A stretch of 64,000 nt of DNA, from the NCBI GenBank assembly GCA_949282965.1, contig CASDQW010000046.1, positions 18,634 through 82,633 on the forward strand, given 5' to 3'. Below the pieces are notes generated by a model. It was given only the letters and a program-made list of their open reading frames with translations. It ran no database searches and had not been told where the DNA came from. The number at the start of each line of letters is the position of its first letter. The first letter of the stretch is position 1. This stretch comes from an uncultured Lentisphaeria bacterium (GTDB lineage: Bacteria > Verrucomicrobiota > Lentisphaeria > Victivallales > Victivallaceae). This document shows positions 9,037-17,780 of this stretch, piece by piece. A program made the translations under genes and the position numbers.

Positions 9037-10077
9037 TCAGTCAAACGCAACGCACAATCCCTTTCTGATCGTGACGGCCTCCGCCGTCGGCTGCGGGGTC
9101 CCCGTCTCCGCATCGTACCGGAAACGGCAGATCGTCCCGCTCCGTTCATTGGCCACCCACAGATGCCGCCCGTCCGGTTCAAACGCAAAATCCCGCGGCC
9201 AATCGCCCCCCGTCGGCACCGTTCGCAGCAATCGGAGTTGCCCCTCCCCATCCGCCGTCAGAACGGCCAGGGTATTCTGCCCCCGGTTGGACACCAGCAG
9301 GAAACGCCCGTCGGGGCTGTTCCGGATCGCCGCCGGGTAATTTTCCACGTTCACGCCGTCCGGCAGCGTCGAAATCGTCGCGATCCGTTCCGGCGGCATG
9401 TTCCCCCGCCAGCGGAAAGAACTGACCGTGCTGCCCAGTTCTCCCGCCACAAAGAAGAATTCCCCCCGCCACACCAGATGCCGCGGCCCCGTTCCCGGCG
9501 GCAGTTCCGCCCGGAATGCCGCCGGCGCCTTCACCCCGGCAACCGGATCATACTCGTAAAACAACACCGCGTCGATCCCCAGATCCACCGCCGCCAGGTA
9601 CGCCCCGTCCGGCGTAAAGCCGACAAAATGCGCATGCGGCCCCTCCTGCCGCGGCGTCGGACCGTTTCCGGCGTGGCGGATGCCCCGTCCTGTCGTCGGC
9701 AATCCGCCCTCCATCCGGTATTCCGCCAGGGTTCCGTCCCCGTAATTGGCTACATAGAGAAACCGCTCGTCCGGGCTCAGCACCAGATGGCAACTGACCG
9801 TGCCCAATGCCGGGACCCGCGTCTCCAGCCGGGTCCGACCGTCGTCCACCAGACGGAACACCGCCAGTTCACCGGTTTCGGACAAAGTTCCGTACAAGCG
9901 CTGCCGGTCGCGACTCCAGATCGTATAATTCAAACCCGGAGCCGAAACAAAATCCGTGACCTCCCAGCGACCGTCCCCCCGCCGTTCCACCCGGTATAAC
10001 CCGCCGCCTTCCCGCGCCGAGGCCTCGGAACCGATCCTCAGAATTACCGGTGCGGGATTCGCCATCCTCTCGCTCAT
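9037..10077 (-). CDS. Lactonase-family beta-propeller (6-phosphogluconolactonase-like)
   Basis: A 346-residue seven-bladed beta-propeller of the YbhE-type lactonase family. Blade repeats are visible, for example SPDERFLYVANYGDGTLAEY, TPDGAYLAAVDLG, and EPDGRHLWVANERSGTI. Members hydrolyse 6-phosphogluconolactone or related sugar lactones, but several have unknown substrates. The start at 10077 is chosen for its strong GGGAGGAGAGG site. An in-frame ATG at 10182 would add 35 residues that look weakly like a signal peptide, but its GGGAAGG lies almost against the start. It sits below an AraC regulator and above a secreted sugar-binding protein, which favours carbohydrate metabolism. Confidence 0.75.
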   Translation of the reverse strand: MSERMANPAPVILRIGSEASAREGGGLYRVERRGDGRWEVTDFVSAPGLNYTIWSRDRQRLYGTLSETGELAVFRLVDDGRTRLETRVPALGTVSCHLVLSPDERFLYVANYGDGTLAEYRMEGGLPTTGRGIRHAGNGPTPRQEGPHAHFVGFTPDGAYLAAVDLGIDAVLFYEYDPVAGVKAPAAFRAELPPGTGPRHLVWRGEFFFVAGELGSTVSSFRWRGNMPPERIATISTLPDGVNVENYPAAIRNSPDGRFLLVSNRGQNTLAVLTADGEGQLRLLRTVPTGGDWPRDFAFEPDGRHLWVANERSGTICRFRYDAETGTPQPTAEAVTIRKGLCVAFD

Positions 10078-10293
10078 TTCCTCTCCTCCCGTCAGGATTC
10101 CCGTCGATGCCAGAAGCCACACCGCCGCCAGCTTCCCGGCGCGGCGACAACCGGTCAGGCATCGGATACTGTTTATCAACATACCTTCCCGTTCTTCATT
10201 TTGCAACTCATTCCCGCCGGACAAACCGTGCAACCTCCGAAACACACCGGCTACGCCGCGCCCCAGCCCCCATTCCGCGTTTTCAGCATATTC

Positions 10294-11073
10294 TCAGGAT
10301 ACCGGATAAGGCCGATAACGACGTCGATATTCGGCGGGAGGAATGCCGACTGTCTGGCGAAACTGCCGATAAAACACCTCCAGAGATTCAAATCCGCATT
10401 CAGCGGCGATGAATTTGACGGGCGCCTCGCCGCCGGCCAGCAGCAGTCGGGCCCGGTTCAGACGTTTGCGCAGCAGCCAGCGATGCGGCGAGCTGTGCAG
10501 ATGTTCCCGGAAAAGCGCGAAAAGATACGGTCGGCTAACGCCCCCCGCCGCCGCGAGCTCCTCCGCCGAAAGCGCCTCCGCATAATGCTCCTCCATATAC
10601 TGCAGAATCTGCCGCAGCGGTTTCGGGTAAAGGGTTTTCACCGCCGGTCCGGCGCTCAGCGCCCGCCAGGCGAGAGCCGCGTAGGCGTAAGCTGTCAGCG
10701 CCTGCCGGTCATAGCGCTGCTCATGAAACGCCGCCAGCATTTCCGCACCGAACTCCACCGCCGCCTCCGGCGGCTCCCAGATCGTTACCCGTCCGACAGG
10801 CCGGTTCGGCACGTCCACTTCGAATTTGAACACCGCGCACCGATAAGGATCTTCTTCCGGGGTCCGGTGCACCGTCCATTCCCCGGGACAGTGCCAGAAC
10901 ATCGCACCGCGCCCGAACACGGTCTCCATGCCTTCCTGTTCAAAAAACACCCGGCCGCCGGTGATCAACTCCACCAGCTCCGTATGTTCCGGGATCTGCA
11001 CCGGCGTCACCCGCCGATCCGCAGGAGCGGAATAAAAACTCACCGCCGCCAGGCGTTTCACATGATCATACAT
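10294..11073 (-). CDS. AraC-family transcriptional regulator
   Basis: The 259-residue protein has an N-terminal cupin-like sensor (about 1-140) and a C-terminal double helix-turn-helix AraC domain (about 158-256): ILQYMEEHYAEALSAEELAAAGGVSRPYLFALFREH then FIAAECGFESLEVFYRQFRQTVGIPPAEYRRRY. It is divergent from the sugar isomerase operon, with a palindrome in the shared region (11147-11164), so it likely controls both directions in response to a sugar. Confidence 0.9.
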   Translation of the reverse strand: MYDHVKRLAAVSFYSAPADRRVTPVQIPEHTELVELITGGRVFFEQEGMETVFGRGAMFWHCPGEWTVHRTPEEDPYRCAVFKFEVDVPNRPVGRVTIWEPPEAAVEFGAEMLAAFHEQRYDRQALTAYAYAALAWRALSAGPAVKTLYPKPLRQILQYMEEHYAEALSAEELAAAGGVSRPYLFALFREHLHSSPHRWLLRKRLNRARLLLAGGEAPVKFIAAECGFESLEVFYRQFRQTVGIPPAEYRRRYRPYPVS

Positions 11074-11146
11074 TTTTTTTACTTTCCGACCGTCGGAGAA
11101 AAAAACCCACTTGCATATTTTCTGTCAAATAATCATACTTTTCATC

Positions 11147-11164
11147 AATTGCGATTCCGCAATT
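11147..11164. promoter_or_regulatory. Palindromic operator candidate between araC-type gene and sugar operon
   Basis: AATTGCG at 11147-11153 and CGCAATT at 11158-11164 form a perfect 7-4-7 inverted repeat. It overlaps the proposed -35 box of the isomerase promoter. Confidence 0.5.
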
Positions 11165-11177
11165 CATACCATATACT
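11149..11177 (+). promoter_or_regulatory. Promoter for the sugar isomerase operon
   Basis: TTGCGA at 11149-11154 and TATACT at 11172-11177 are 17 bases apart in an AT-rich divergent intergenic region. The leader would be about 55 bases. Confidence 0.5.
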
Positions 11178-11239
11178 ATATAGAGAACATACTTTCCGTT
11201 AAAAAAAGGTCAAGCACCAAAACAGGAGGAAATGGAAAA

Positions 11240-12037
11240 ATGTTGCGTCCCGTAGCCGTTCAGTTGTATTCCCTGCGCGAACAGGCCGAAAAAGATTTCG
11301 TGGCGGTTCTGAAGAAGGTCGCGGACATCGGTTACAAGGCCGTTGAACCGGCCGGCTTCTGGAACCTGCGCCCGAGCGAATTCAAGAAAATCATCGCCGA
11401 CCTCGGTCTGGAAATGTATTCCTCGCACTCCCCCTGGGCCCGTCCCAACAACCTCGGAGAATGCATGGAAATCGCCTCCATCCTGGGACTGGACAAGATC
11501 GTCTGCGGTTATGGTCCGGAAGAATTCCGCGACATGGACGCGATCAAGCGCACCGCCGAACAGACGTCGAAAATGGCCGAAATCGTCGGCAAACAGGGCT
11601 TCACGCTCTTCCAGCACAATCATTACTGGGAATTCGACCGCCTCGACGGCCGGATCAAATACGACATCTACGCCGAACTCTGTCCGGAAGTCAAATTTGA
11701 AATCGACTCTTTCTGGTCCACTAATTTCGGCGCGGAAGATCCGGTGGCCATGCTCAAACTTTTCGGAGACCGGGTCATCCTGCTGCACATGAAGGACGGT
11801 TCGCTCAAACGCACCGATGAGGGGCTTCGCATCGTCAACGGCATCTACGACAACAAGGCCGACCTGCGTCCGCTGGGCACCGGCGACCTGCCGATCGCCG
11901 ACCTGATCGCGGCCGCCCCGGCCACCGTCGGCAGTGTGGTCATCGAGCTGGATTACTGCAATACCGAAATGGTGCGGGCTCTGGAAATCAGTTATCAGTT
12001 CGTCACCTCCTCCGGTCTGCTCGTCGGCAACAAATAA
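11240..12037 (+). CDS. Sugar phosphate isomerase/epimerase (xylose isomerase-like TIM barrel)
   Basis: A 265-residue AP-endonuclease-2-like TIM barrel protein. Visible pieces are the opening VAVQLYSLREQAEKDF, YKAVEPAGF, FQHNHYWEF, CPEVKFEIDSFWS (likely metal Glu/Asp), and VILLHMKDG. These match sugar isomerase/epimerase enzymes often paired with Gfo/Idh oxidoreductases, as here. AGGAGG is 10 bases upstream of the ATG. The exact sugar cannot be told. Confidence 0.82.
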   Translation: MLRPVAVQLYSLREQAEKDFVAVLKKVADIGYKAVEPAGFWNLRPSEFKKIIADLGLEMYSSHSPWARPNNLGECMEIASILGLDKIVCGYGPEEFRDMDAIKRTAEQTSKMAEIVGKQGFTLFQHNHYWEFDRLDGRIKYDIYAELCPEVKFEIDSFWSTNFGAEDPVAMLKLFGDRVILLHMKDGSLKRTDEGLRIVNGIYDNKADLRPLGTGDLPIADLIAAAPATVGSVVIELDYCNTEMVRALEISYQFVTSSGLLVGNK

Positions 12038-12067
12038 GTTCTTTTACGCTACTGGGAGATTATTGTC

Positions 12068-13189
12068 ATGAAAACCACCAAAGTCGGCATCATCGGCTGC
12101 GGCATGATCAGCGACACCTATTTCAAGGCCGCGACCAAGTTCCGCATCCTGGAAGTCGTCGCCTGCTCGGACATTATCCCGTCCCGCTCCGCGGCGAAAA
12201 AGGAACTCTACGGCGTTCCCAATGTGACCAACGAGGAACTCCTCGCCAATCCGGAGATTGAAATCGTCCTCAATCTTACGCCGCCGCAGGTGCATTCGAA
12301 AATCGCGATCGACACCCTGAACGCCGGGAAACACGCCTATTCGGAAAAACCCTTCGGCGTGGACGCCGCCGACGCCGCCAAAGTCATGAAGCTGGCGAAG
12401 GAAAAAGGCCTGCGTGTCGGCTGCGCGCCGGATACCTTCCTCGGCGGCGGCCAGCAGACCGCCCGCAAACTGATCGACGACGGCTGGATCGGCAAACCGC
12501 TCTCCGGCACCGCCATCGTCATGGGGCGCGGTCCGGAAAAATGGGGCCAGGCCCCGTTCTTCTACGATTACGGCGCGGGCCCGATGCTGGACCTCGGCCC
12601 GTATTACATGACCGCGCTGGTCAACCTGCTCGGCCCGGCAAAAAGCGTCATCGCCCGGACCACCAAGGGCTTCGACTACCGGACGCTCGGCGCGGAAGTC
12701 AGCGAAACCTATCAGGGGATCTACAAGCCGTATGACCGGTATCCGGTCAACGTCACCACCCACCTGACCGGTGTCATCGAATTTCAGTGCGGCGCGCTGA
12801 TCACCGTGATTGCCAGTTTCGACTGCTACAAGCACGGCCACAATCCGATCGAAATCTACGGCACCGAAGGTTCGCTGCAGGTCCCCGATCCCAATACCTT
12901 TGACGGCCCGGTGCGGGTGTTCCGCAACGGTTACGCCGACTGGGAAAACGTGCCGCTGACCTTCGGCTATACCGAAAACAGCCGGAGCATCGGCGCCGCC
13001 GATATGGCCTATGCCCTGCGCAGCGGCCGGGCGCATCGCGCCTCCGGCGAACAGGCCAACCACGTGCTCGAAATCATGCTGGCGTTCGACAAATCCAGCA
13101 AACTCGGCACCCGGGTCGACCTGGAAACCACCTGCCAGCGGCCGGCCCCCCTGCCGCTCGGTCTGGAACCGGGCGAACTGCCGGAATAA
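12068..13189 (+). CDS. Gfo/Idh/MocA family oxidoreductase
   Basis: A 373-residue NAD(P)-dependent sugar oxidoreductase. The N-terminal Rossmann motif is VGIIGCGMISDTYF, the catalytic EKP motif is YSEKPFGVDAADA near residue 95, and the alpha/beta C-terminal domain follows with DLGPYYMTAL. It starts 30 bases after the isomerase with GGGAG upstream, so the pair probably converts one imported sugar. It ends ahead of the terminator at 13277. Confidence 0.85.
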   Translation: MKTTKVGIIGCGMISDTYFKAATKFRILEVVACSDIIPSRSAAKKELYGVPNVTNEELLANPEIEIVLNLTPPQVHSKIAIDTLNAGKHAYSEKPFGVDAADAAKVMKLAKEKGLRVGCAPDTFLGGGQQTARKLIDDGWIGKPLSGTAIVMGRGPEKWGQAPFFYDYGAGPMLDLGPYYMTALVNLLGPAKSVIARTTKGFDYRTLGAEVSETYQGIYKPYDRYPVNVTTHLTGVIEFQCGALITVIASFDCYKHGHNPIEIYGTEGSLQVPDPNTFDGPVRVFRNGYADWENVPLTFGYTENSRSIGAADMAYALRSGRAHRASGEQANHVLEIMLAFDKSSKLGTRVDLETTCQRPAPLPLGLEPGELPE

Positions 13190-13276
13190 GCGCCGGCTGT
13201 TTTTCCAGCCGCCGGAACCGGAGGTGTGCCGCCAGCGACGCGGCACGTTTTCCCAGGCGGCGGCCCAATGAGGATC

Positions 13277-13324
13277 GCGTTTCACCGTTCCGATGCGTTG
13301 AACGGTGAAACGCGGTGATTTTTT
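13277..13324 (+). terminator. Rho-independent terminator of the sugar operon
   Basis: A perfect 13-base-pair stem (13277-13289 with 13301-13313), an 11-base loop, and six T at 13319-13324. Confidence 0.85.
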
Positions 13325-13336
13325 CGGAGAAACGCC

Positions 13337-13365
13337 TTGACATTCTCTCCGGAACGGAGTATGGT
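13337..13365 (+). promoter_or_regulatory. Strong sigma-70 promoter for rpsD
   Basis: Consensus TTGACA at 13337-13342, 17-base spacer, TATGGT at 13360-13365. The leader before rpsD is about 120 bases, long enough for S4 autoregulation, but no known motif is recognised. Confidence 0.8.
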
Positions 13366-13492
13366 AAAAGATCGCAGTTTTCCGTTATTGCGACACCGCC
13401 GGGTTGCGGCCCCATGAACAAGGCTTGACGCCGGGATCCGCGCGGGACCATTCAAACCAGAAGCAAATGCTTCAAACAGAAAGGGATTGGTT

Positions 13493-14104
13493 ATGCCAAC
13501 CGCAAGTCGAGCGAAACACAAGTTCTGCCGTCGCATCGGCCAGTGCATCTGGGGATGCCCGAACTGCCCCACCGTCAAAGGCATGGCTCGTGCCTATCCG
13601 GCCGGCCCGCATGGCAAAGGCCGCCGCTCCAAGCTCTCCACCTATGGCGAACTGCTGATCGAAAAGCAGAAACTCAAAAATTACTACGCCATCAGCGAAA
13701 AGCAGCTGCAGATCGCTTACACCAAGGCGAAATCCGGTACCGGTCAGGCCGGGGAAAAGCTGTTCAGCTCCCTGGAAACCCGTCTGGATGCGCTGGTTTA
13801 TCGTGCCGGTTTTGCGCCGACGATTTTTGCCGCTAAACAGTATGTGAACCACGGCCACATTCTCGTGGACGGGAAAAAAGTGGACCGCGCCTCCTGCCGG
13901 GTCAAAGAAGGTCAGGTCATCTCGATCAATGCCGAAAAATCCCCGGCCATCGCTGAAGCCGCCAAAAAAAGCAACTCCACCATCCCGGCTTATCTGGAAG
14001 TCGATCGCGACAACCTGAAAGCCACGCTGGTCCGGATGCCGCAGGCGGACGAAATTCCGGTCAACGTCAAGATCATGAGCGTGATCGAATACTACGCCCG
14101 TTAA
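13493..14104 (+). CDS. rpsD: 30S ribosomal protein S4 with extra N-terminal cysteines
   Basis: A 203-residue primary 16S rRNA-binding protein. YPAGPHGKGRRSKLSTYGELLIEKQKLKN and the S4 RNA-binding domain (LETRLDALVYRAGFAPT...VNHGHILVDGKKV) are clear. The N-terminal segment contains CRRIGQCIWGCPNC, four cysteines where other S4 proteins without zinc usually have no such cluster. The ATG at 13493 follows AAAGGG by seven bases. It is monocistronic between a strong promoter and a terminator. Confidence 0.95.
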   Translation: MPTASRAKHKFCRRIGQCIWGCPNCPTVKGMARAYPAGPHGKGRRSKLSTYGELLIEKQKLKNYYAISEKQLQIAYTKAKSGTGQAGEKLFSSLETRLDALVYRAGFAPTIFAAKQYVNHGHILVDGKKVDRASCRVKEGQVISINAEKSPAIAEAAKKSNSTIPAYLEVDRDNLKATLVRMPQADEIPVNVKIMSVIEYYAR

Positions 14105-14134
14105 CCATACCTGCCACATGGCAGAATGGAGGAC

Positions 14135-14170
14135 AAGCGCCGTTTCCTCTCCGGGAGCGGCGCTTTTCTT
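14135..14170 (+). terminator. Terminator after rpsD
   Basis: AAGCGCCG at 14135-14142 pairs with CGGCGCTT at 14158-14165, followed by a T-rich tail. Confidence 0.8.
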
Positions 14171-14254
14171 ATGGTTTTCCCATTTCCGGCAACGAAATCA
14201 TTCCGAAAGTTTACGAAAAACCATTTCTATTTCGACAAATCCTGGATTCGTCGC

Positions 14255-14283
14255 TTGCTTTTCATAAATTGCGGGTGTAATTG
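14255..14283 (+). promoter_or_regulatory. Possible promoter for the SurA-like gene
   Basis: TTGCTT at 14255-14260 and TAATTG at 14278-14283 are 17 bases apart in an AT-rich gap between a terminator and the gene. Confidence 0.45.
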
Positions 14284-14392
14284 TTTATCTGGAGAAAAAA
14301 ATGCGTTACCCGCAGCGGATTTCGTCATTGAGATTCGGACGGGGGGACCGGATCATCCGGATCGAACAAGAACAGGAAAGGATTTCTGAACA

Positions 14393-15541
14393 ATGAACGC
14401 AAAAATGTTGAGCCTGACTCTGGCAGCCGGGGCGTTGATGGTCCAATTGACCGCCGCCGAACAGCCGGCCGCCGCACCCGCCGCAGCCAAGCCCGCCACA
14501 CCCGCCGCAGCTGCGCCCGCCGCGGAAAAACCGGCGCAGAATGCGGAACAAAAGGACATCTGGAGTTTTCTGCCTCCGGTTGTCGCCCGGGTCAACGGCA
14601 AAGATATCACCAAACAGGAGTTCGTCGATGTCATGACCGCCCAGCTCAAGGGGCCCGACGGCAAGATTCCGCCGATGATCACCGCGGAACTGCTTGAACG
14701 GGTCGCCCCGATGCAGGTCAAGGCCTTCGTCGATCAGAAACTGTTGCTGGCCGCCGCGGAAAAGGCCGGCTTCAAACCCTCCGCCGAACTGGTGAAAAAC
14801 ACCATGAAGGAACAGCTTGACGCCATGCCCAAGGAACAGCGGGAAATGGTCAAGCTGCAGCTTCAGATGACCGGCAAGAGCGAAGATGCCTACATTGATG
14901 AAATGGCCAAGAACCCGACCATTCAGGAAAGTTTCGCCATTGAACGCTATCTGGACAAGACGGTCGTGTCGAAGATCACCGTCGCCGATGCGGAGGCCAA
15001 AGCCTATTATGATGCGAACGTCTCGCGTTTCAAGGAACCCGCCGATCCGGCCAACACCATTCGTGCTTCGCACATCCTGATCAGCACCCCGGACAAGGCG
15101 ACCAAGGAACAGCTCGACGCCGCCAAAGCCAAGGCGGAAGCGATCCTGGCCGATCTCAAGAAGAATCCGGCCGGCTTCGAAGCCGCCGCCAAAGCCAACA
15201 GCGATTGCCCCAGCAAGGAAAACGGCGGATCGCTCGGTGCCTTCGGCAAGGGCCAGATGGTCAAGGAATTCGAAGAAGCCGCCTTCGCCCTCAAGGAAGG
15301 CGAACTCTCCGGCGTGGTGAAGACCCAGTTCGGATACCATATCATCCGGCGTGATGCCGCGCAGCAAGAAAAAACCATCCCATTTGAAGAAGTCAAGGAC
15401 CGTCTGCTGGAAGGCCTCAAGGGACAGAAGGCCCAGGCCGAAGTGGAAAAGATGCTGACGGAACTCGAAACCGCTAACAAGGCGGAATTTCTGGTCAAAG
15501 CCCCGGAACCGACTCCGGCTCCGGCAGTGCCAACCAAGTAA
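14393..15541 (+). CDS. Periplasmic parvulin-type peptidyl-prolyl isomerase (SurA/PrsA-like)
   Basis: The 382-residue protein has a signal peptide (about 1-22), an Ala/Pro-rich linker, a SurA-N-like chaperone helix bundle (VVARVNGKDITKQEF onward), and a parvulin domain at about 220-325. The latter shows RASHILIST, CPSKENGGSLGAFGKGQMVKEFEEAAF and FGYHIIR. It should assist folding of outer-membrane or secreted proteins. AGGAAAGG precedes the start. It is monocistronic, with a terminator at 15560. Confidence 0.9.
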   Translation: MNAKMLSLTLAAGALMVQLTAAEQPAAAPAAAKPATPAAAAPAAEKPAQNAEQKDIWSFLPPVVARVNGKDITKQEFVDVMTAQLKGPDGKIPPMITAELLERVAPMQVKAFVDQKLLLAAAEKAGFKPSAELVKNTMKEQLDAMPKEQREMVKLQLQMTGKSEDAYIDEMAKNPTIQESFAIERYLDKTVVSKITVADAEAKAYYDANVSRFKEPADPANTIRASHILISTPDKATKEQLDAAKAKAEAILADLKKNPAGFEAAAKANSDCPSKENGGSLGAFGKGQMVKEFEEAAFALKEGELSGVVKTQFGYHIIRRDAAQQEKTIPFEEVKDRLLEGLKGQKAQAEVEKMLTELETANKAEFLVKAPEPTPAPAVPTK

Positions 15542-15559
15542 CGGTTGTTTCATCTCCTT

Positions 15560-15594
15560 CCCCGGCGCCGACGGCGTCGGGGATTTTTTTTTTT
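15560..15594 (+). terminator. Terminator after the SurA-like gene
   Basis: A ten-base-pair GC-rich stem with one G-U pair (15560-15569 with 15573-15582), a three-base loop and eleven T at 15584-15594. Confidence 0.9.
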
Positions 15595-15624
15595 ACCGGG
15601 CCGGATTCGACGGTGCCGGCACAC

Positions 15625-15653
15625 TTGTTTTTTTGCTTCTCCGGGTGTATCTT
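15625..15653 (+). promoter_or_regulatory. Possible promoter for the esterase gene
   Basis: TTGTTT at 15625-15630 and TATCTT at 15648-15653 are separated by 17 bases, between the preceding terminator and the gene start. Confidence 0.5.
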
Positions 15654-15697
15654 ATGAAAGGAGTCAGACTGTTTTTTTCAACCGGAAAAGGATACCC

Positions 15698-16528
15698 ATG
15701 TTAGAAGCTCGTTCCAATCTGAAGCCCCTGCAGTGTTTACCTCTCTGGCCGGAACGCTGTTCCGCCGGCACCGGCAATGCCGAGGATGATTTTCAGCCGA
15801 CACTGGACTGCTATCCGCTCGAAGACGGAAAGTTCCATCCGATTCTGGTGATTTTTCCCGGCGGCGGCTACAGCATCCGGGCGCCGCATGAGGGCGTGGA
15901 CATCGCGGACCGTTTCCGCCAGCTCGGCTGCCATGCTTTCGTCGTGCAGTACCGGACGGCCCCCTACCGCTTTCCGGAACCGCAGCGGGACGCTTTCCGC
16001 GCCATCCGGCTGGTGCGGCAGCTGGCGGACCGGTGGCGGATGTTGCCCGATCGCCTGGCCGTCTGCGGTTTTTCCGCCGGCGGCCATCTGGCGGCCTGCA
16101 CCGGTACCATCGCCGCGGAAATCAATGCTGACGCCGGAGACGCGGCTGATGCTTTCGATATGACTCCCAATGCGCTGATTCTCGGCTACCCGGTCATCTC
16201 CTTCGGGCCGAACGGACACGAAGGTTCCGGGCAGAATCTTCTCGGGGACAGGTTGGATGCGGAACGGGAACGCTATTCGCTCGAAAACCGGGTCGGACCG
16301 CATACCCCGCCGACCTTTCTGTGGCATACCGCAACAGACGCGGGGGTGCCGGTGGAAAACAGTCTGTTGTTCGCCGCCGCCATGCGCGCCCACCAGCGCC
16401 CCTGGGGACTGCACGTCTTCCCGAACGGGGTTCACGGCCTGGGACTGGCGCCGGAACATCCCGACATCGCCGTCTGGCCGGAACTGGCACGGGATTTTCT
16501 GCGGGATCACTGCGGGTTCCCGCTTTGA
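15698..16528 (+). CDS. Alpha/beta-hydrolase, probable carbohydrate or acetyl esterase
   Basis: A 276-residue alpha/beta-hydrolase of the BD-FAE / acetyl-esterase type. The oxyanion motif is IFPGGGYSIR, the nucleophile elbow CGFSAGGHLA puts the serine at 126, and the late motif NGVHGLGL carries the likely catalytic His. Relatives remove acetyl or feruloyl groups from plant polysaccharides. There is no signal peptide, so it acts in the cytoplasm, perhaps on imported oligosaccharides. AAAAGGA precedes the ATG. Confidence 0.8.
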   Translation: MLEARSNLKPLQCLPLWPERCSAGTGNAEDDFQPTLDCYPLEDGKFHPILVIFPGGGYSIRAPHEGVDIADRFRQLGCHAFVVQYRTAPYRFPEPQRDAFRAIRLVRQLADRWRMLPDRLAVCGFSAGGHLAACTGTIAAEINADAGDAADAFDMTPNALILGYPVISFGPNGHEGSGQNLLGDRLDAERERYSLENRVGPHTPPTFLWHTATDAGVPVENSLLFAAAMRAHQRPWGLHVFPNGVHGLGLAPEHPDIAVWPELARDFLRDHCGFPL

Positions 16529-16574
16529 AAACAATGGAACAATACCGGAATGACTTCCGGAGGAGAAATATGGC

Positions 16575-17270
16575 ATGATTTATTTTGATCCGATGTATTT
16601 TCTGTTTATTCTTCCGGGGCTGTTGCTGGCGATGTGGGCGTCCTACCGCACCAAAAGCACGTTTGCCCATTACTCGCGGGTCCCGGCCTCCTCCGGCATG
16701 ACCGGCGCGCAGGCGGCGGCCCGGCTGCTGCAGAATGCCGGCATCGACAATGTCCAGATCGAACGGACTGACGGTTTTCTGTCCGACCACTACGATCCCG
16801 TCTCCCGGAAGCTGCGGCTTTCGGACGAAGTCTACTCCGGACGCAGCCTCTCTTCCATCGGCGTCGCCTGTCACGAAGCCGGGCACGCCATTCAGCATGC
16901 CCAGGCCTACGGGCCGCTGACATTGCGCAGCATGATGGTACCGGTGGTGTCGCTGGCGTCGCCGCTGTCCTACATCGTCATTCTGGCGGGTTTCTTCATG
17001 CACGCGCCGGGATTGATTTTCGCCGGTGCGGTGATCTTCAGCGCGGCGGTGCTTTTCTCCATCGTCACGCTGCCGGTGGAATACGATGCCAGTGCCCGCG
17101 CCAGAAAACTCATGGAGAGTGCCGGCATCGTCACCTCCCGCGAAGCGGACGCGGCGGGAAGAGTCCTGAACGCCGCGTTTCTGACCTATGTGGCGTCCGC
17201 CGTCAACTCTCTGCTGGTGCTGCTGTACTACCTCTACCGCGCCGGACTCTTCGGCGGACGGCGCGACTGA
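16575..17270 (+). CDS. Membrane zinc metallopeptidase, YugP family
   Basis: A 231-residue integral-membrane protein with an N-terminal helix, the zinc motif CHEAGHAIQHA near residues 98-108, two more helices around 120-160 and a C-terminal helix. The downstream LPVEYDASARARKLM segment is typical of the family and includes the third metal ligand Glu. The cellular substrate is not known. It leads the envelope gene block and is 21 bases from the next gene. Confidence 0.88.
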   Translation: MIYFDPMYFLFILPGLLLAMWASYRTKSTFAHYSRVPASSGMTGAQAAARLLQNAGIDNVQIERTDGFLSDHYDPVSRKLRLSDEVYSGRSLSSIGVACHEAGHAIQHAQAYGPLTLRSMMVPVVSLASPLSYIVILAGFFMHAPGLIFAGAVIFSAAVLFSIVTLPVEYDASARARKLMESAGIVTSREADAAGRVLNAAFLTYVASAVNSLLVLLYYLYRAGLFGGRRD

Positions 17271-17291
17271 TACCGGAAGGGAGGAACAGCC

Positions 17292-17780
17292 ATGGACCGC
17301 TCGTTATTCACCGCGAAATTCAAACGGGATTACGTCGCCGCCTCGGCGGTGGTGATTTTCTTTCTGATCGTGGTTTCGGAAATTACGCTGGCGGTCGGCA
17401 TTCCCACCTACCTGCTCCGCTCCGACATCTGGGCGCTGCAGATCAAACGCCAGCAGCTGCTAACCAGTTTCGACACCCTGCGCCGGACCTGCAATGAAGC
17501 CCAGATCAAGGACACCGCCGCCGATGAGGAAAACAAGATCGTACTGTGGTCCCTGAATCTGATGGCCAATTATCTGCGTCTGCATCGACAAACCATTGCC
17601 GCCGATGAAATCGCGGAAATTCAAAAAGATATTACCGATCTGCGCCTGATCGCCGGCAAGGCGAGACAGGGGAAAAGCGTCAACCAGGAAATGGAACTCA
17701 ATCCGCAGCCGTTTCTCAATGCCCTCACCCGGCAACTGGCAAACGGTTCCGCGAAACCAGGCAACCATGAAAGCAAATAA
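17292..17780 (+). CDS. Small membrane-anchored protein of unknown function
   Basis: A 162-residue protein with one N-terminal membrane helix (about 15-37) and a helical, charged extramembrane part. No family was recognised. It overlaps the heptose kinase gene by 14 bases, so the two are translationally coupled; a role in the envelope is inferred only from this context. Confidence 0.7.
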   Translation: MDRSLFTAKFKRDYVAASAVVIFFLIVVSEITLAVGIPTYLLRSDIWALQIKRQQLLTSFDTLRRTCNEAQIKDTAADEENKIVLWSLNLMANYLRLHRQTIAADEIAEIQKDITDLRLIAGKARQGKSVNQEMELNPQPFLNALTRQLANGSAKPGNHESK

